Assembly (NCBI GenBank): GCA_002343325.1
Contig: DDSG01000079.1
Location: forward strand, 515-50,966
Reading direction: 5' to 3'
Length of the DNA stretch: 50,452 bases
Origin: Phycisphaerales bacterium UBA2396
GTDB lineage: Bacteria; Planctomycetota; Phycisphaerae; Phycisphaerales; UBA1924
The position numbers and the translations under genes are program-made. Positions 24,096 to 31,543 of this stretch are shown here, in pieces. Position 1 is the first letter of the stretch. Each line of letters opens with the position of its first letter. The notes beneath the pieces were generated by a model. The model had not been told where the DNA came from, made no database searches, and saw only the letters and a list, made by a program, of their open reading frames with translations.

Positions 24096-24983
24096 ATGGG
24101 CACGAAGTCGATGGTGGCGGTGACGGGAATGGCGTTGAGCGCGTTGCTGCTCGGCGGGTGCATCGGGCAGGCGGACTACGACAGGCTGCACGCGCAGGTG
24201 GACAGCCTGACGGACCGCAACGGGGTGCTGCAGCGTGAGCGAGACGCGGCGATCCGCGACCGCGACTCGGCGATGGCCCAGCTCACACGCACGGAGTCGG
24301 CCCTGCAGGAGATGCAGCGGCTGAACGCGGACCTGGTCAAGCGGCTTCAGGACGCGGGCATGAGCCTGGCGGACCTTCAGAAGCGGCTCGAGGGGATTCA
24401 GCTTCAGGCGCTGGACCCGACGACCGACGCGCTGCTGCAGGAGCTGGCGAGCCAGTTCCCCGACCTCATTCAGTATGACCCGACGCGGGGCATGCTCCGC
24501 TTCGCGAGCGATCTGACCTTCGACTCGGGCTCGGACGTGGTCAAGGCCGAGGGGCGTGAGGCGCTGGCGGCGCTCGCGTCGATCCTCAAGAACCCGGCGG
24601 CCGAACCCTACGACGTCATCATCGTCGGCCATACCGATTCGCAGCGCATCAGCGCGGGCACGGCCCAGCGGCACCCGACGAACGTGCACCTGTCGGCGCA
24701 CCGTTCGATCTCGGTCCGTCGCGTGCTGGTTGATCAGGGTGTGACCCCCGGCAAGATGCAGGTCGCCGGGTGGGGCGAGTTCCGCCCGCGCGTTCCGAAC
24801 AACCCCCCGCGTGGCGATACTCCCGCCAACCGGCGCGTCGAGATCTTCCTGACCCGTCTCAAGCTCGACGGCGGCTCGGGTTCGACCGCCCCCGAGGGCG
24901 TGGACGCCGACGCGGGTGGCGTGAACGAGGCGGCTCCGAGCCGCGGTCGCACGCCCGTGCGTCCGGCCGAGATCACGAAGTAA
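24096..24983 (+). CDS. OmpA/Pal-type peptidoglycan-binding lipoprotein
   Basis: The protein has 295 residues. The lipobox LLLGGC (Cys22) marks a lipid anchor. Residues 25-110 form a long heptad-patterned coiled coil. The OmpA C-terminal domain covers about 125-255, with IIVGHTDS and the NRRVEIFL ending typical of meso-diaminopimelate binding. The tail from 260 is low in complexity and rich in Gly, Ala, Pro and Arg. It probably links the outer membrane to peptidoglycan, consistent with a Gram-negative-type planctomycete envelope. GGAG lies 7 nt before the ATG and a strong terminator follows at 25031. Confidence 0.92.
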   Translation: MGTKSMVAVTGMALSALLLGGCIGQADYDRLHAQVDSLTDRNGVLQRERDAAIRDRDSAMAQLTRTESALQEMQRLNADLVKRLQDAGMSLADLQKRLEGIQLQALDPTTDALLQELASQFPDLIQYDPTRGMLRFASDLTFDSGSDVVKAEGREALAALASILKNPAAEPYDVIIVGHTDSQRISAGTAQRHPTNVHLSAHRSISVRRVLVDQGVTPGKMQVAGWGEFRPRVPNNPPRGDTPANRRVEIFLTRLKLDGGSGSTAPEGVDADAGGVNEAAPSRGRTPVRPAEITK

Positions 24984-25030
24984 TCGCACGAACCGATCCG
25001 GATCGGGACACATCGACTGTTTCATGAGAA

Positions 25031-25054
25031 CCGGGCCTTCGAGGCCCGGTTTTT
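25031..25054 (+). terminator. Rho-independent terminator after the OmpA-type gene
   Basis: CCGGGCCT (25031-25038), loop TCG, AGGCCCGG (25042-25049) and then TTTTT. The two preceding A residues can pair with the first T bases and lengthen the stem. It is 47 nt after the OmpA-type stop. Confidence 0.92.
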
Positions 25055-25075
25055 CGTGGTGCCGACCCGTGCCGC

Positions 25076-25081
25076 TACGAT
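25076..25081 (+). promoter_or_regulatory. Putative -10 element of a leaderless thioredoxin transcript
   Basis: TACGAT ends 5 nt before the ATG at 25087, so a start site 6-7 nt downstream coincides with the ATG. The terminator just upstream blocks read-through, so the gene needs its own promoter. Confidence 0.5.
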
Positions 25082-25086
25082 CGAGC

Positions 25087-25605
25087 ATGGGCACGCATCA
25101 GGGAGCGGGTTCTCGGCTGGCGGTCATTGTTGGGCTGGCGTTCTGCGGGGCGTTGGCGGCATTGCTGATCCTGCGGGGCGGGCCTGCGCCGGTGCCTCCC
25201 GCGTTCGCCAAGGGGCTCACGCTCGACGGAGCGATCGCCACGAGCGTGAGCACGGGCAAGCCTGTGGTGGCGTTTGCCACGGCGGATTGGTGCGGCCCGT
25301 GCCAGGTGATGAAGCGTTCGAGCCTCAACGATCGGGCGGTGGATGCGCTCCTGCGGGATCGGGCGCTGCCGGTGTATGTGGACGTGGACAAATCGCCGCG
25401 GGAAGCGTCGGCGTTGCGCCCGACCGGGCTGCCCACGACGTTCGTGCTGGCGGGCGACACGATCGTGGCGCAGATCAGCGGCGTGATGCCCGCGGAGGAC
25501 TACGCGGCGTGGCTCGGGGCGGCGATCGACCTTGCGGGCAATGCGCAGGAAGTCGAGCGGATCCGACGGGAGACACCTCGTCGGAGCACTACGCCAGATC
25601 GTTGA
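25087..25605 (+). CDS. Membrane-anchored thioredoxin-like protein
   Basis: The protein has 172 residues. A membrane anchor covers about 10-30; the thioredoxin fold follows with the redox pair Cys69/Cys72 (ADWCGPCQVMK) and the cis-Pro segment GLPTTFVLAG. It probably acts as a periplasmic thiol reductant or oxidase facing outward. A link to cytochrome c maturation is possible since ccsA/resB lie 2.5 kb away, but they are not in one operon. The start at 25087 fits the TACGAT element. The 3' end overlaps the convergent DUF1015 gene by 17 bp. Confidence 0.88.
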   Translation: MGTHQGAGSRLAVIVGLAFCGALAALLILRGGPAPVPPAFAKGLTLDGAIATSVSTGKPVVAFATADWCGPCQVMKRSSLNDRAVDALLRDRALPVYVDVDKSPREASALRPTGLPTTFVLAGDTIVAQISGVMPAEDYAAWLGAAIDLAGNAQEVERIRRETPRRSTTPDR

Positions 25606-26944
25606 CGAAGAGCCCAGTCGCGAGCTTGGGATAGAAGAAGGTTGACTTCTGGGGCATGAGCTCGTTGGCGCGGCTGACGGCCCGGACGCTTTCGAGGGGC
25701 GTGGGGCGGACGATCACGGCGAGCTGCGCAAAGCCGCTGCCCCCGCCCGCGCCGGTTTCGCGGCCGCGGGCGATGTCGATGACCTCGTCGACCGAGTGCG
25801 GGAAGGCCCACTTGACGGGCTCGCCGGCGTTGAGCTTGGGCTGGCAGATCTCTTCCACGATGGCGTACTGGATAAGCGCGACGTCGAGCTCGCGCCACGC
25901 GGCGGGCTTGCTCGCGAAGCGGCGTGCGAGCGGGTCGTTCTGCGCGAGCGTGGCGACGAAGCTGCGGCCGGTCGCGCAATCGACAAGCCCGAGCACGGTG
26001 GAATGATGCCCGGGGAGCGAGGTGGGCATCGAGGCGAGCATGGCGTCTTCGATGCGGCGCGGGTCGGCCGGGCCGGGCGTGATCTGGAGCAGCCCGCGGG
26101 CCGCCTCGGTGAATCGCTCGAAGGAATAGTCCTTCATGCCGCCCAGCACGCGGTGGGTCGGGCCGATGACCAGACCCGGGTCGGACATGCTGACCAGAAC
26201 GAACATGCAGCGCCTGGCGGGGTGGTTCGGCGGGAGCTTGTGCTCGGCCTCGAGGTGCTTGAGGTAGTTGAGCGCGGTGGTGTAGCGGTGGTGCCCGTCG
26301 GCGATGAACACGTCCTCGTTCACCAGCGCGGCCTGGTAGGCGGCGATCGTGGCGGGGTCGTCGATCGACCAGACCTCGTGCACGACGTTGTCGAGCGGGG
26401 TGGTCGCGTGCAGGTCGGGCTTGCGCGAGCCGATCACCGAGCGGACCAGGGCCGAGGCAGTGCCCTTCTCGTCCTGGTGGAGTCCGAAGATGGGCGAGAG
26501 CTGGGCTTGGGTGGCCTTCATGAGGGCCATCCGGTCTTCCTTGGGTCCAGAGAAGGTTTCCTCGTGGGGCAGGATGCCGCCGCCGGGCGCCGGGCCGAAG
26601 GGCTTGAGGTCGAGTGTGCAGGCCATGCCGCAGCGTTGGCGCGACTTGCCGGCGAACGTGAAGGTCTGGCGATAGGCGAAAATGGCGGGCTTCTCGCGGC
26701 GCTTGAGCCACCCCTCGGTGAGCCACTGGCGGAAGCTCTTGGCTGCGGCGGCGTAGGTCTCGGGCGGGCCGAGTTCCTTGGCGGGCACATGGGGGAGGTC
26801 GATCGCGACGATGTTGCGGGGGCTCTGGTCGAGCAGCGCCTGCTTCCCGCGGGCGTCCAGCACGTCGTAGGGAGGGGCGACGAAGCGGGAAAGGTCCGTG
26901 CTCTGAGTGAACTGAACAGCCTCGAAGGGATGGACGGCGGGCAT
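25589..26944 (-). CDS. DUF1015 family protein
   Basis: The protein has 451 residues and is soluble. The N-terminal MPAVHPFEAVQF...APPYDVLD segment, the NIVAIDLPH motif, ILPHEETFSGPKEDRMALM and the IADGHHRYTTAL motif are hallmarks of DUF1015 proteins. Their biochemical role is unsettled; members are often found beside serA/serC, which is not the case here. The ATG at 26944 has AGGAG about 7 nt upstream and TATACT as -10, giving a leader of about 17 nt. It faces purQ in divergent orientation with 59 bp between starts. Confidence 0.9.
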   Translation of the reverse strand: MPAVHPFEAVQFTQSTDLSRFVAPPYDVLDARGKQALLDQSPRNIVAIDLPHVPAKELGPPETYAAAAKSFRQWLTEGWLKRREKPAIFAYRQTFTFAGKSRQRCGMACTLDLKPFGPAPGGGILPHEETFSGPKEDRMALMKATQAQLSPIFGLHQDEKGTASALVRSVIGSRKPDLHATTPLDNVVHEVWSIDDPATIAAYQAALVNEDVFIADGHHRYTTALNYLKHLEAEHKLPPNHPARRCMFVLVSMSDPGLVIGPTHRVLGGMKDYSFERFTEAARGLLQITPGPADPRRIEDAMLASMPTSLPGHHSTVLGLVDCATGRSFVATLAQNDPLARRFASKPAAWRELDVALIQYAIVEEICQPKLNAGEPVKWAFPHSVDEVIDIARGRETGAGGGSGFAQLAVIVRPTPLESVRAVSRANELMPQKSTFFYPKLATGLFVNDLA

Positions 26945-26966
26945 TGCGGTTCTCCTGTGCGAAGGG

Positions 26967-26972
26967 AGTATA
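26967..26972 (-). promoter_or_regulatory. Putative -10 element for the DUF1015 gene
   Basis: On the minus strand TATACT lies 22 nt before the ATG, with AGGAG between. No good -35 hexamer is visible at 17 nt. Confidence 0.45.
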
Positions 26973-26991
26973 CGAGCCGGGCCCGACTCCA

Positions 26992-26997
26992 TAGGAT
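26992..26997 (+). promoter_or_regulatory. Putative -10 element of a leaderless purQ transcript
   Basis: TAGGAT ends 6 nt before the purQ ATG at 27004, placing the expected +1 on the A of ATG. There is no Shine-Dalgarno sequence. Confidence 0.5.
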
Positions 26998-27003
26998 GGT
27001 GGC

Positions 27004-27825
27004 ATGCCCAAGGCGATGGTGATCCGAGCTCCCGGAACGAACTGCGACGCCGAGCTGTGCCGGGGCTTTGCCCAGGCCGGGGCTCAGGTCGAGCTGGTGC
27101 ACGTCGAAGCGCTGATCCGCGAGCCTTCTCGCCTCGACAGTGCGGACCTGCTGGGTATTCCCGGGGGGTTCTCGTACGGTGACGACATCGCGAGCGGGCG
27201 CATTTTCGCCATGAAGGTTCGCGAGAGGTTGTACGCCCCGCTGCGAGAGGCGCTGCTCCGCGGCGCGCCGATGATGGCGCCGTGCAACGGCTTTCAGGTC
27301 GTGGTGCAGGTGGGCCTGCTCCCGGGGCCTGATGCTGGCGACGCTTGGCCGACGGGCGAGCCCCCGGCGCAGAGCCTGGCGTTGTGCGACAACGTGGGCG
27401 GGCGATTCCTCGACCGCTGGGTCGCCGTGGAGGTTGAGCCCTCGACCGTGTGCGTCTGGACGCGGGGGCTGTTCGATCAGATTCCCGAAGAATTCCGCAA
27501 GGACGTGGCCATGCTCCCAGTGGCGCACGGGGAGGGGCGGCTGGTCGGCTCTGGGCCCGGGGCGATGGCGGCCCTGACGGCGTCGGGGCGCGTCGCGCTG
27601 CGGTACGGCGAACCAGTGAACGGTTCTGAGGACGAGGTCGCGGGGGTGTGTGACGCGTCGGGGCGGCTGTTCGGGCTGATGCCCCATCCCGAGCGCTACC
27701 TGGAGTGGACACGCCACCCCTACTGGACGAGGCTGCCCGCGGAGGTCCTGAAGGGACCTACGCCCGGAGCGCGGATGTTCCAGAACGCGGTGGAGGCGGT
27801 GTCGCGGGCGTGGTCGATCGCGTAA
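27004..27825 (+). CDS. purQ: Phosphoribosylformylglycinamidine synthase subunit PurQ (glutaminase)
   Basis: PurQ supplies ammonia from glutamine to PurL for the fourth step of purine synthesis. The 273-residue class I amidotransferase has the opening MVIRAPGTNCD, GGFSYGDD, the nucleophile Cys94 (APCNGFQ) and the His228/Glu230 pair (LMPHPERY). It is longer than Bacillus PurQ (227) and matches the larger form. Its partner PurL is encoded about 17 kb away as a PurS-PurS-PurL fusion without a glutaminase domain, which explains the need for this gene. TAGGAT precedes the start by 6 nt. Confidence 0.96.
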   Translation: MPKAMVIRAPGTNCDAELCRGFAQAGAQVELVHVEALIREPSRLDSADLLGIPGGFSYGDDIASGRIFAMKVRERLYAPLREALLRGAPMMAPCNGFQVVVQVGLLPGPDAGDAWPTGEPPAQSLALCDNVGGRFLDRWVAVEVEPSTVCVWTRGLFDQIPEEFRKDVAMLPVAHGEGRLVGSGPGAMAALTASGRVALRYGEPVNGSEDEVAGVCDASGRLFGLMPHPERYLEWTRHPYWTRLPAEVLKGPTPGARMFQNAVEAVSRAWSIA

Positions 27826-27853
27826 AGACGTTCGGACCGGAACCCCTGACCCG

Positions 27854-27868
27854 TGTTGTGGTACAACA
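27854..27868. promoter_or_regulatory. Perfect 6-bp inverted repeat before a zinc-ribbon gene
   Basis: TGTTGT, spacer GGT, ACAACA at 27854-27868. It lies 5 nt before the ATG at 27874 and overlaps the TACAAC that occupies the -10 position. It may be an operator or simply chance; no second copy is seen in the window. Confidence 0.35.
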
Positions 27869-27873
27869 TCCGT

Positions 27874-28869
27874 ATGGGGCGCATGTCGCCGAATCGTGAT
27901 CCGAGCGCGCTGTTTGGCAGGGGTGCGTTCAAGGCGGCCCGGCTGGGCGGGGGATCCTGCCGAAACTGCGGGTACGACCTGCGAGGTCTTCCCGCGGACG
28001 GCACGTGCCCTGAGTGTGGTACGCCCGTGGGGGCGGGCTATCGCCTTCTGGACGACAACCTGGTGCTCGCGCCGCGGTCGTACTTGAAGGTGCTCGCGTT
28101 TGGGTGCGTGCTGCTGGGTCTCGGCGTGCTCGGGGGGGTGGTCTCGATCGGGCTGTCTTTCCGCGAGCACGGCCCGCTGTGGTTGGCGGCGTCGGCGTTC
28201 TTCGCGATCTACGCGCTGGGCGTGTGGATCATCACAAGGCCCGCACGGTCAACCGTTGCCTCGGGGGGCAGCCCGCTGCCCTCGTGGCCTCGGTGGTGGG
28301 CGCGTGTGTCGCAGTGGGGGTGGGCGGCCGCGCTTTCGCTGCAATGGGGGGCAACCACGCTCAGCCTGCAAGCCATCGCGGCCGGCGGCATGCCGGGGGG
28401 CGAGGTGCGCTCGATGCGGGCGGGAGCGTTGGCGGCGGCGATCATCGCGCTGCTGGGGATCGTCCCCACCTGTGTCCACGCGTCCGCGCTGGCGGGCTGG
28501 GCGGGGGCCGACGTGCTCGCCGAACGGCTCCGCATCGCGGCCGCCTCCACGCTCGTGGGAGTCCTGGCCTCGGGAACGTCCTTCATTGCCATCAACTGGG
28601 CTTCGAGCGGCGGATTGGTCTGGACGATTACCGGGGCGTTCGGGGCGTTGTTTACCATCGCGGGAGCGGTCTTGCTCGTGTGGTCGATGGTGGAACTGAT
28701 GGGCATGGCGGTCTGGGCTCTGGACAACTCGAAAAAGACGATCGAGCGAGATCAGCGTGTGGCCGAGCGTCGCAAGAACGAGTCGCAGCGGCTGACGCAC
28801 GGGCTCGAGGGTGAGCAGGCGGTCTCGCCCATCGCGCCCGATCGCCCTCGCCGGCCCGGGCGTCGCTAG
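27874..28869 (+). CDS. Multi-pass membrane protein with N-terminal CGYDLRG zinc ribbon
   Basis: The protein has 331 residues. The N-terminal ribbon uses Cys29, Cys32, Cys45 and Cys48 (CRNCGYDLRGLP...CPECG), a hallmark of planctomycete membrane proteins of unknown function. About seven hydrophobic segments follow between residues 70 and 285, and the C-terminus is a charged, probably cytosolic tail. The start is uncertain: ATG at 27874, ATG at 27883 and a GTG at 27853 are all in frame and none has a ribosome site. The gene follows purQ by about 50 bp and precedes mnmA. Confidence 0.78.
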   Translation: MGRMSPNRDPSALFGRGAFKAARLGGGSCRNCGYDLRGLPADGTCPECGTPVGAGYRLLDDNLVLAPRSYLKVLAFGCVLLGLGVLGGVVSIGLSFREHGPLWLAASAFFAIYALGVWIITRPARSTVASGGSPLPSWPRWWARVSQWGWAAALSLQWGATTLSLQAIAAGGMPGGEVRSMRAGALAAAIIALLGIVPTCVHASALAGWAGADVLAERLRIAAASTLVGVLASGTSFIAINWASSGGLVWTITGAFGALFTIAGAVLLVWSMVELMGMAVWALDNSKKTIERDQRVAERRKNESQRLTHGLEGEQAVSPIAPDRPRRPGRR

Positions 28870-28897
28870 GCGGGGTTTGCCGGCCGTTCGACGCTCA

Positions 28898-28903
28898 TAC
28901 GAT
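28898..28903 (+). promoter_or_regulatory. Putative -10 element of a leaderless mnmA transcript
   Basis: TACGAT ends 5 nt before the mnmA ATG at 28909. No Shine-Dalgarno sequence precedes the start; the GGAGG found at 28913 lies inside the gene. Confidence 0.5.
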
Positions 28904-28908
28904 CCGGC

Positions 28909-30111
28909 ATGCAGGAGGGACGCGGCAACTCGGCGCGAGCTTCGAAGGGCAAGGTGCTCGTCGCGATGTCGGGCGGGGTTGATTCCTCCGTGGCCGCGGC
29001 GATGCTCGTCCGCGAGGGGTACGAGGTTGTCGGGTGCTTCATGAGGCTTGGTTCGCCGGGCGAGACGCTCGACGAGCTCAGGCCGATGGATGCGCAGGCG
29101 TGCCCGATCGAGCGATCGGAGAAGCCGGTCAAGATCGGTCACCAGGGTTGCTGCTCGATCAACGACGCGGCGGACGCGAGGCACGTGGCGGCCGAGCTGG
29201 GCATCCCGTTCTACGTCTGCAACTTCAAGAAGGATTTCGGGCGGATCATCACGTATTTCGCCGACGAGTACGCGGAAGGTCGCACGCCCAACCCCTGTGT
29301 CCGCTGCAATGACTGGCTCAAGTTCGGGAAGCTCCACGAGTACGCGGCGCAGATCGGCGCCTCGTCCGTGGCCAGCGGGCACTACGCCCGGGTCATCGAC
29401 GGCGGGCTGTACAGAGGCATCGATCACGCCAAGGACCAGTCCTACGTGCTCTTCGGCGCACCGCGTGCGAGACTCGCGTCCATGATGTTTCCGGTGGGGC
29501 ACTTGCCCAAGCCAGAGGTGCGAGCACTGGCGGAGCGGTTCGGCCTGCCTGTCTTCGACAAGCCGGACAGCCAGGAAATCTGCTTTGTTCCCGATCAGGA
29601 CTACGCCGGCCTTGTCGAACGCGTCCGCGGCGACACGGCCAAGCCCGGCGACATCGTCGATACCGCTGGGAAGCGGCTCGGCGAGCACCAGGGGCAGCAC
29701 CGCTTCACGATCGGTCAGCGTCGAGGCGTGAACGTCGCGCTGGGCTACCCGGTCTACGTCGTGGGCAAGGACTCGCGCACCAACACGGTGATCGTGGGCA
29801 GCCGGGCCGACCTCGCGGTCGAAGGGGCGGTCGCCGGCGAGGCCAATTGGCTCGTCGATGCGCCCCCGCCGGGTGAATCGCGTCCCGTCCTGGCGAGGTA
29901 CCGCTACAACTCGGGCGCGGTGCCGGCGCGAGTGAGGGTCCTCCCTGACGGCACCGAGCCGACGCCGAGCGGCCGATCCGGCAGGTTCTCGGTCCATTTT
30001 GAGGCGAGGCAGGAAGCGGTCGCGCCGGGACAGGCCATGGTGCTGTACGACGCCGAGATGCCCGAGAAGGTGCTCGGCGGCGGGTGGATCGAGTCCGTGG
30101 AACGGGCCTAA
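28909..30111 (+). CDS. mnmA: tRNA-specific 2-thiouridylase MnmA
   Basis: MnmA thiolates U34 of Lys, Glu and Gln tRNAs using sulfur relayed to its catalytic cysteines. The 400-residue protein has the PP-loop SGGVDSS (residues 21-27), the GCCSINDAADARHVA helix, TPNPCVRCN with Cys130 and Cys133, and Cys225 in SQEICFVPD. Both catalytic Cys positions are present. In E. coli the residue equivalent to Cys130 is Asp, so this is the CxxC variant, which may carry an iron-sulfur cluster. The C-terminal beta-barrel domain is complete. The gene stands alone between a zinc-ribbon gene and the collagen-like gene. Confidence 0.95.
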   Translation: MQEGRGNSARASKGKVLVAMSGGVDSSVAAAMLVREGYEVVGCFMRLGSPGETLDELRPMDAQACPIERSEKPVKIGHQGCCSINDAADARHVAAELGIPFYVCNFKKDFGRIITYFADEYAEGRTPNPCVRCNDWLKFGKLHEYAAQIGASSVASGHYARVIDGGLYRGIDHAKDQSYVLFGAPRARLASMMFPVGHLPKPEVRALAERFGLPVFDKPDSQEICFVPDQDYAGLVERVRGDTAKPGDIVDTAGKRLGEHQGQHRFTIGQRRGVNVALGYPVYVVGKDSRTNTVIVGSRADLAVEGAVAGEANWLVDAPPPGESRPVLARYRYNSGAVPARVRVLPDGTEPTPSGRSGRFSVHFEARQEAVAPGQAMVLYDAEMPEKVLGGGWIESVERA

Positions 30112-30148
30112 ACCGGCGTCCGGTCGTCGAGAGGCGAATCAGAGAATG

Positions 30149-30177
30149 TTGTGTGATCCCCGACGATCGGGTATGCT
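30149..30177 (+). promoter_or_regulatory. Putative promoter of the collagen-like gene
   Basis: TTGTGT (30149-30154), a 17-nt spacer and TATGCT (30172-30177). A transcript from about 30184 would have a leader near 58 nt with GAGGGAG close to the ATG. Confidence 0.45.
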
Positions 30178-30241
30178 GGCCCATTCGTACCGCTCGCCTT
30201 CTGTCGAGAGGCGGGCCGGGCACGATGGACGAGAGGGAGTC

Positions 30242-31459
30242 ATGATGAACAGGTTTCTCGCTGCGGGGCTCGTGTCGGGGATCATCGCGCTTGCGTGTCC
30301 GATGTCGGTGGCGCATGCTCAGTCGCCGGCGACGTCGTCATTTACCTATCAGGGTGAACTCAAGGACGGCGGGACGGCGGTTACCGGCCAGCGTGCGGTG
30401 CGGTTCAGGCTGTACGACTCGGCCGCGGGCGGGCTTCAGATCGGGCCACAGCTCGAAGTGCCGAGTCTCGAGATCAGCGGCGGGCGATTCGCCGTGCAGC
30501 TCGACTTCGGCTCGACGCCCTTCACAGGCCAGGCCCGCTGGCTCGAGATCGATGTCGGCCCGGTCGGTGGGCCGTTCACCACGCTGACGCCGCGTCAGTC
30601 GCTGGCGGCCACTCCTTACGCCCTCTACGCACTGAACGGCCCGGCCGGTCCGCAAGGGCCGCAGGGTCCTCAGGGTCCGCAGGGTCCCCAAGGCGCACCC
30701 GGCCCGCAGGGCCCTCAGGGCCCGCAGGGTCCGCAAGGCGTGCCCGGCCCCCAGGGCGCGACCGGTGCGCAGGGCCCCCAAGGGCCCGCCGGTGCACAAG
30801 GTCCTCAAGGCCCCCAAGGCCCCCAGGGCATCCAAGGTCCGGCCGGCCCGACACGCACGACGGTCGCTCTCAACGCTTCTTTCAGCCTCGATGATCGCTC
30901 CGGGTGGACTCGTATCGAAGAACTCGGCGACGATACGTGCCAGAACAACATCCCTCTGGGCTTTACGTTCCGCGGATGGGGCAGGGAAACGTCGGTAGTG
31001 GGCGTGTCGAGCAACGGGCTGTTGTTCTTCGGCTCTGTGTGCAACACCAACTGGAGCAATCAGGGTCTGCCTTGGCCATTGACTGATTTGCCGATGCTCG
31101 CGTTTTTCTGGGATGATCTTCAGGACTTCGGCTCCGGCGAGTTCATCGAGTACGCGACGGTCGGCACCGCGCCGGGGCGGGTCTTCAACTTGCTCTTCAG
31201 AATGAGGGTACGCGATGGCGCTCCGTGCGGCACCGCTGCCATGACCGCGGTCATCTCCATTCACGAGGGATCGAATCTCATCAACGTCACCTACCAGGGC
31301 TTCGCGACCTGTGCGCCGCTTCGCGGTAGTTCGGCGACGATCGGTATCCAGGGGCCCGGCGGTTCCGGTGCAACGGACTTCGTGACGATCTCCAACAACG
31401 CCCCGATTCTCGACGACAACGCCGGGCGGCAGTCCGTTACTTTCCAGCCCCCGCGGTGA
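30242..31459 (+). CDS. Secreted collagen-like protein
   Basis: The protein has 405 residues. It starts with a signal peptide (AHA before QS, near residue 22). Residues 25-130 form a planctomycete domain with FTYQGELKDGG, VRFRLYDSAAGG and LTPRQSLAATPYALYA. Residues 133-203 are 23 uninterrupted Gly-X-Y triplets, mostly GPQ. The C-terminal domain (about 204-405) has SNGLLFFGS, a beta-rich profile and four Cys, resembling nidogen-like adhesive domains. It is probably an extracellular fibre or adhesin. The start at 30242 has GAGGGAG 3-4 nt upstream; a second ATG follows directly. A terminator follows. Confidence 0.88.
   Translation: MMNRFLAAGLVSGIIALACPMSVAHAQSPATSSFTYQGELKDGGTAVTGQRAVRFRLYDSAAGGLQIGPQLEVPSLEISGGRFAVQLDFGSTPFTGQARWLEIDVGPVGGPFTTLTPRQSLAATPYALYALNGPAGPQGPQGPQGPQGPQGAPGPQGPQGPQGPQGVPGPQGATGAQGPQGPAGAQGPQGPQGPQGIQGPAGPTRTTVALNASFSLDDRSGWTRIEELGDDTCQNNIPLGFTFRGWGRETSVVGVSSNGLLFFGSVCNTNWSNQGLPWPLTDLPMLAFFWDDLQDFGSGEFIEYATVGTAPGRVFNLLFRMRVRDGAPCGTAAMTAVISIHEGSNLINVTYQGFATCAPLRGSSATIGIQGPGGSGATDFVTISNNAPILDDNAGRQSVTFQPPR
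30638..30850 (+). repeat. Gly-X-Y collagen repeat (9-bp period)
   Basis: Twenty-three consecutive Gly-X-Y codon triplets in the collagen-like gene. Pro dominates X and Gln dominates Y. Codons vary (GGT, GGC, CAG, CAA), which lowers DNA identity between units. Confidence 0.95.
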
Positions 31460-31484
31460 GCAGCACGCGATCGAACGCTTCCCA

Positions 31485-31518
31485 GGCCGCGTCGTGAAGG
31501 CGCGGCCGGCTTTCTTTT
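31485..31518 (+). terminator. Probable Rho-independent terminator after the collagen-like gene
   Basis: GGCCGCG (31485-31491), a 9-nt loop, CGCGGCC (31501-31507), then GGC and TTTCTTTT. The three bases between stem and T tract make it weaker than the one at 25031. Confidence 0.65.
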
Positions 31519-31532
31519 CGGACGCGGCGGTC

Positions 31533-31538
31533 TACCCT
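31533..31538 (+). promoter_or_regulatory. Putative -10 element of a leaderless purH transcript
   Basis: TACCCT ends 5 nt before the purH ATG at 31544, downstream of the terminator at 31485-31518. No Shine-Dalgarno sequence is visible. Confidence 0.45.
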
Positions 31539-31543
31539 GCGCC

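Noticed and set aside
30638..30850. Possible CRISPR or tandem-repeat array
   Set aside because: The 9-bp period is in frame and encodes collagen triplets; there are no spacers.
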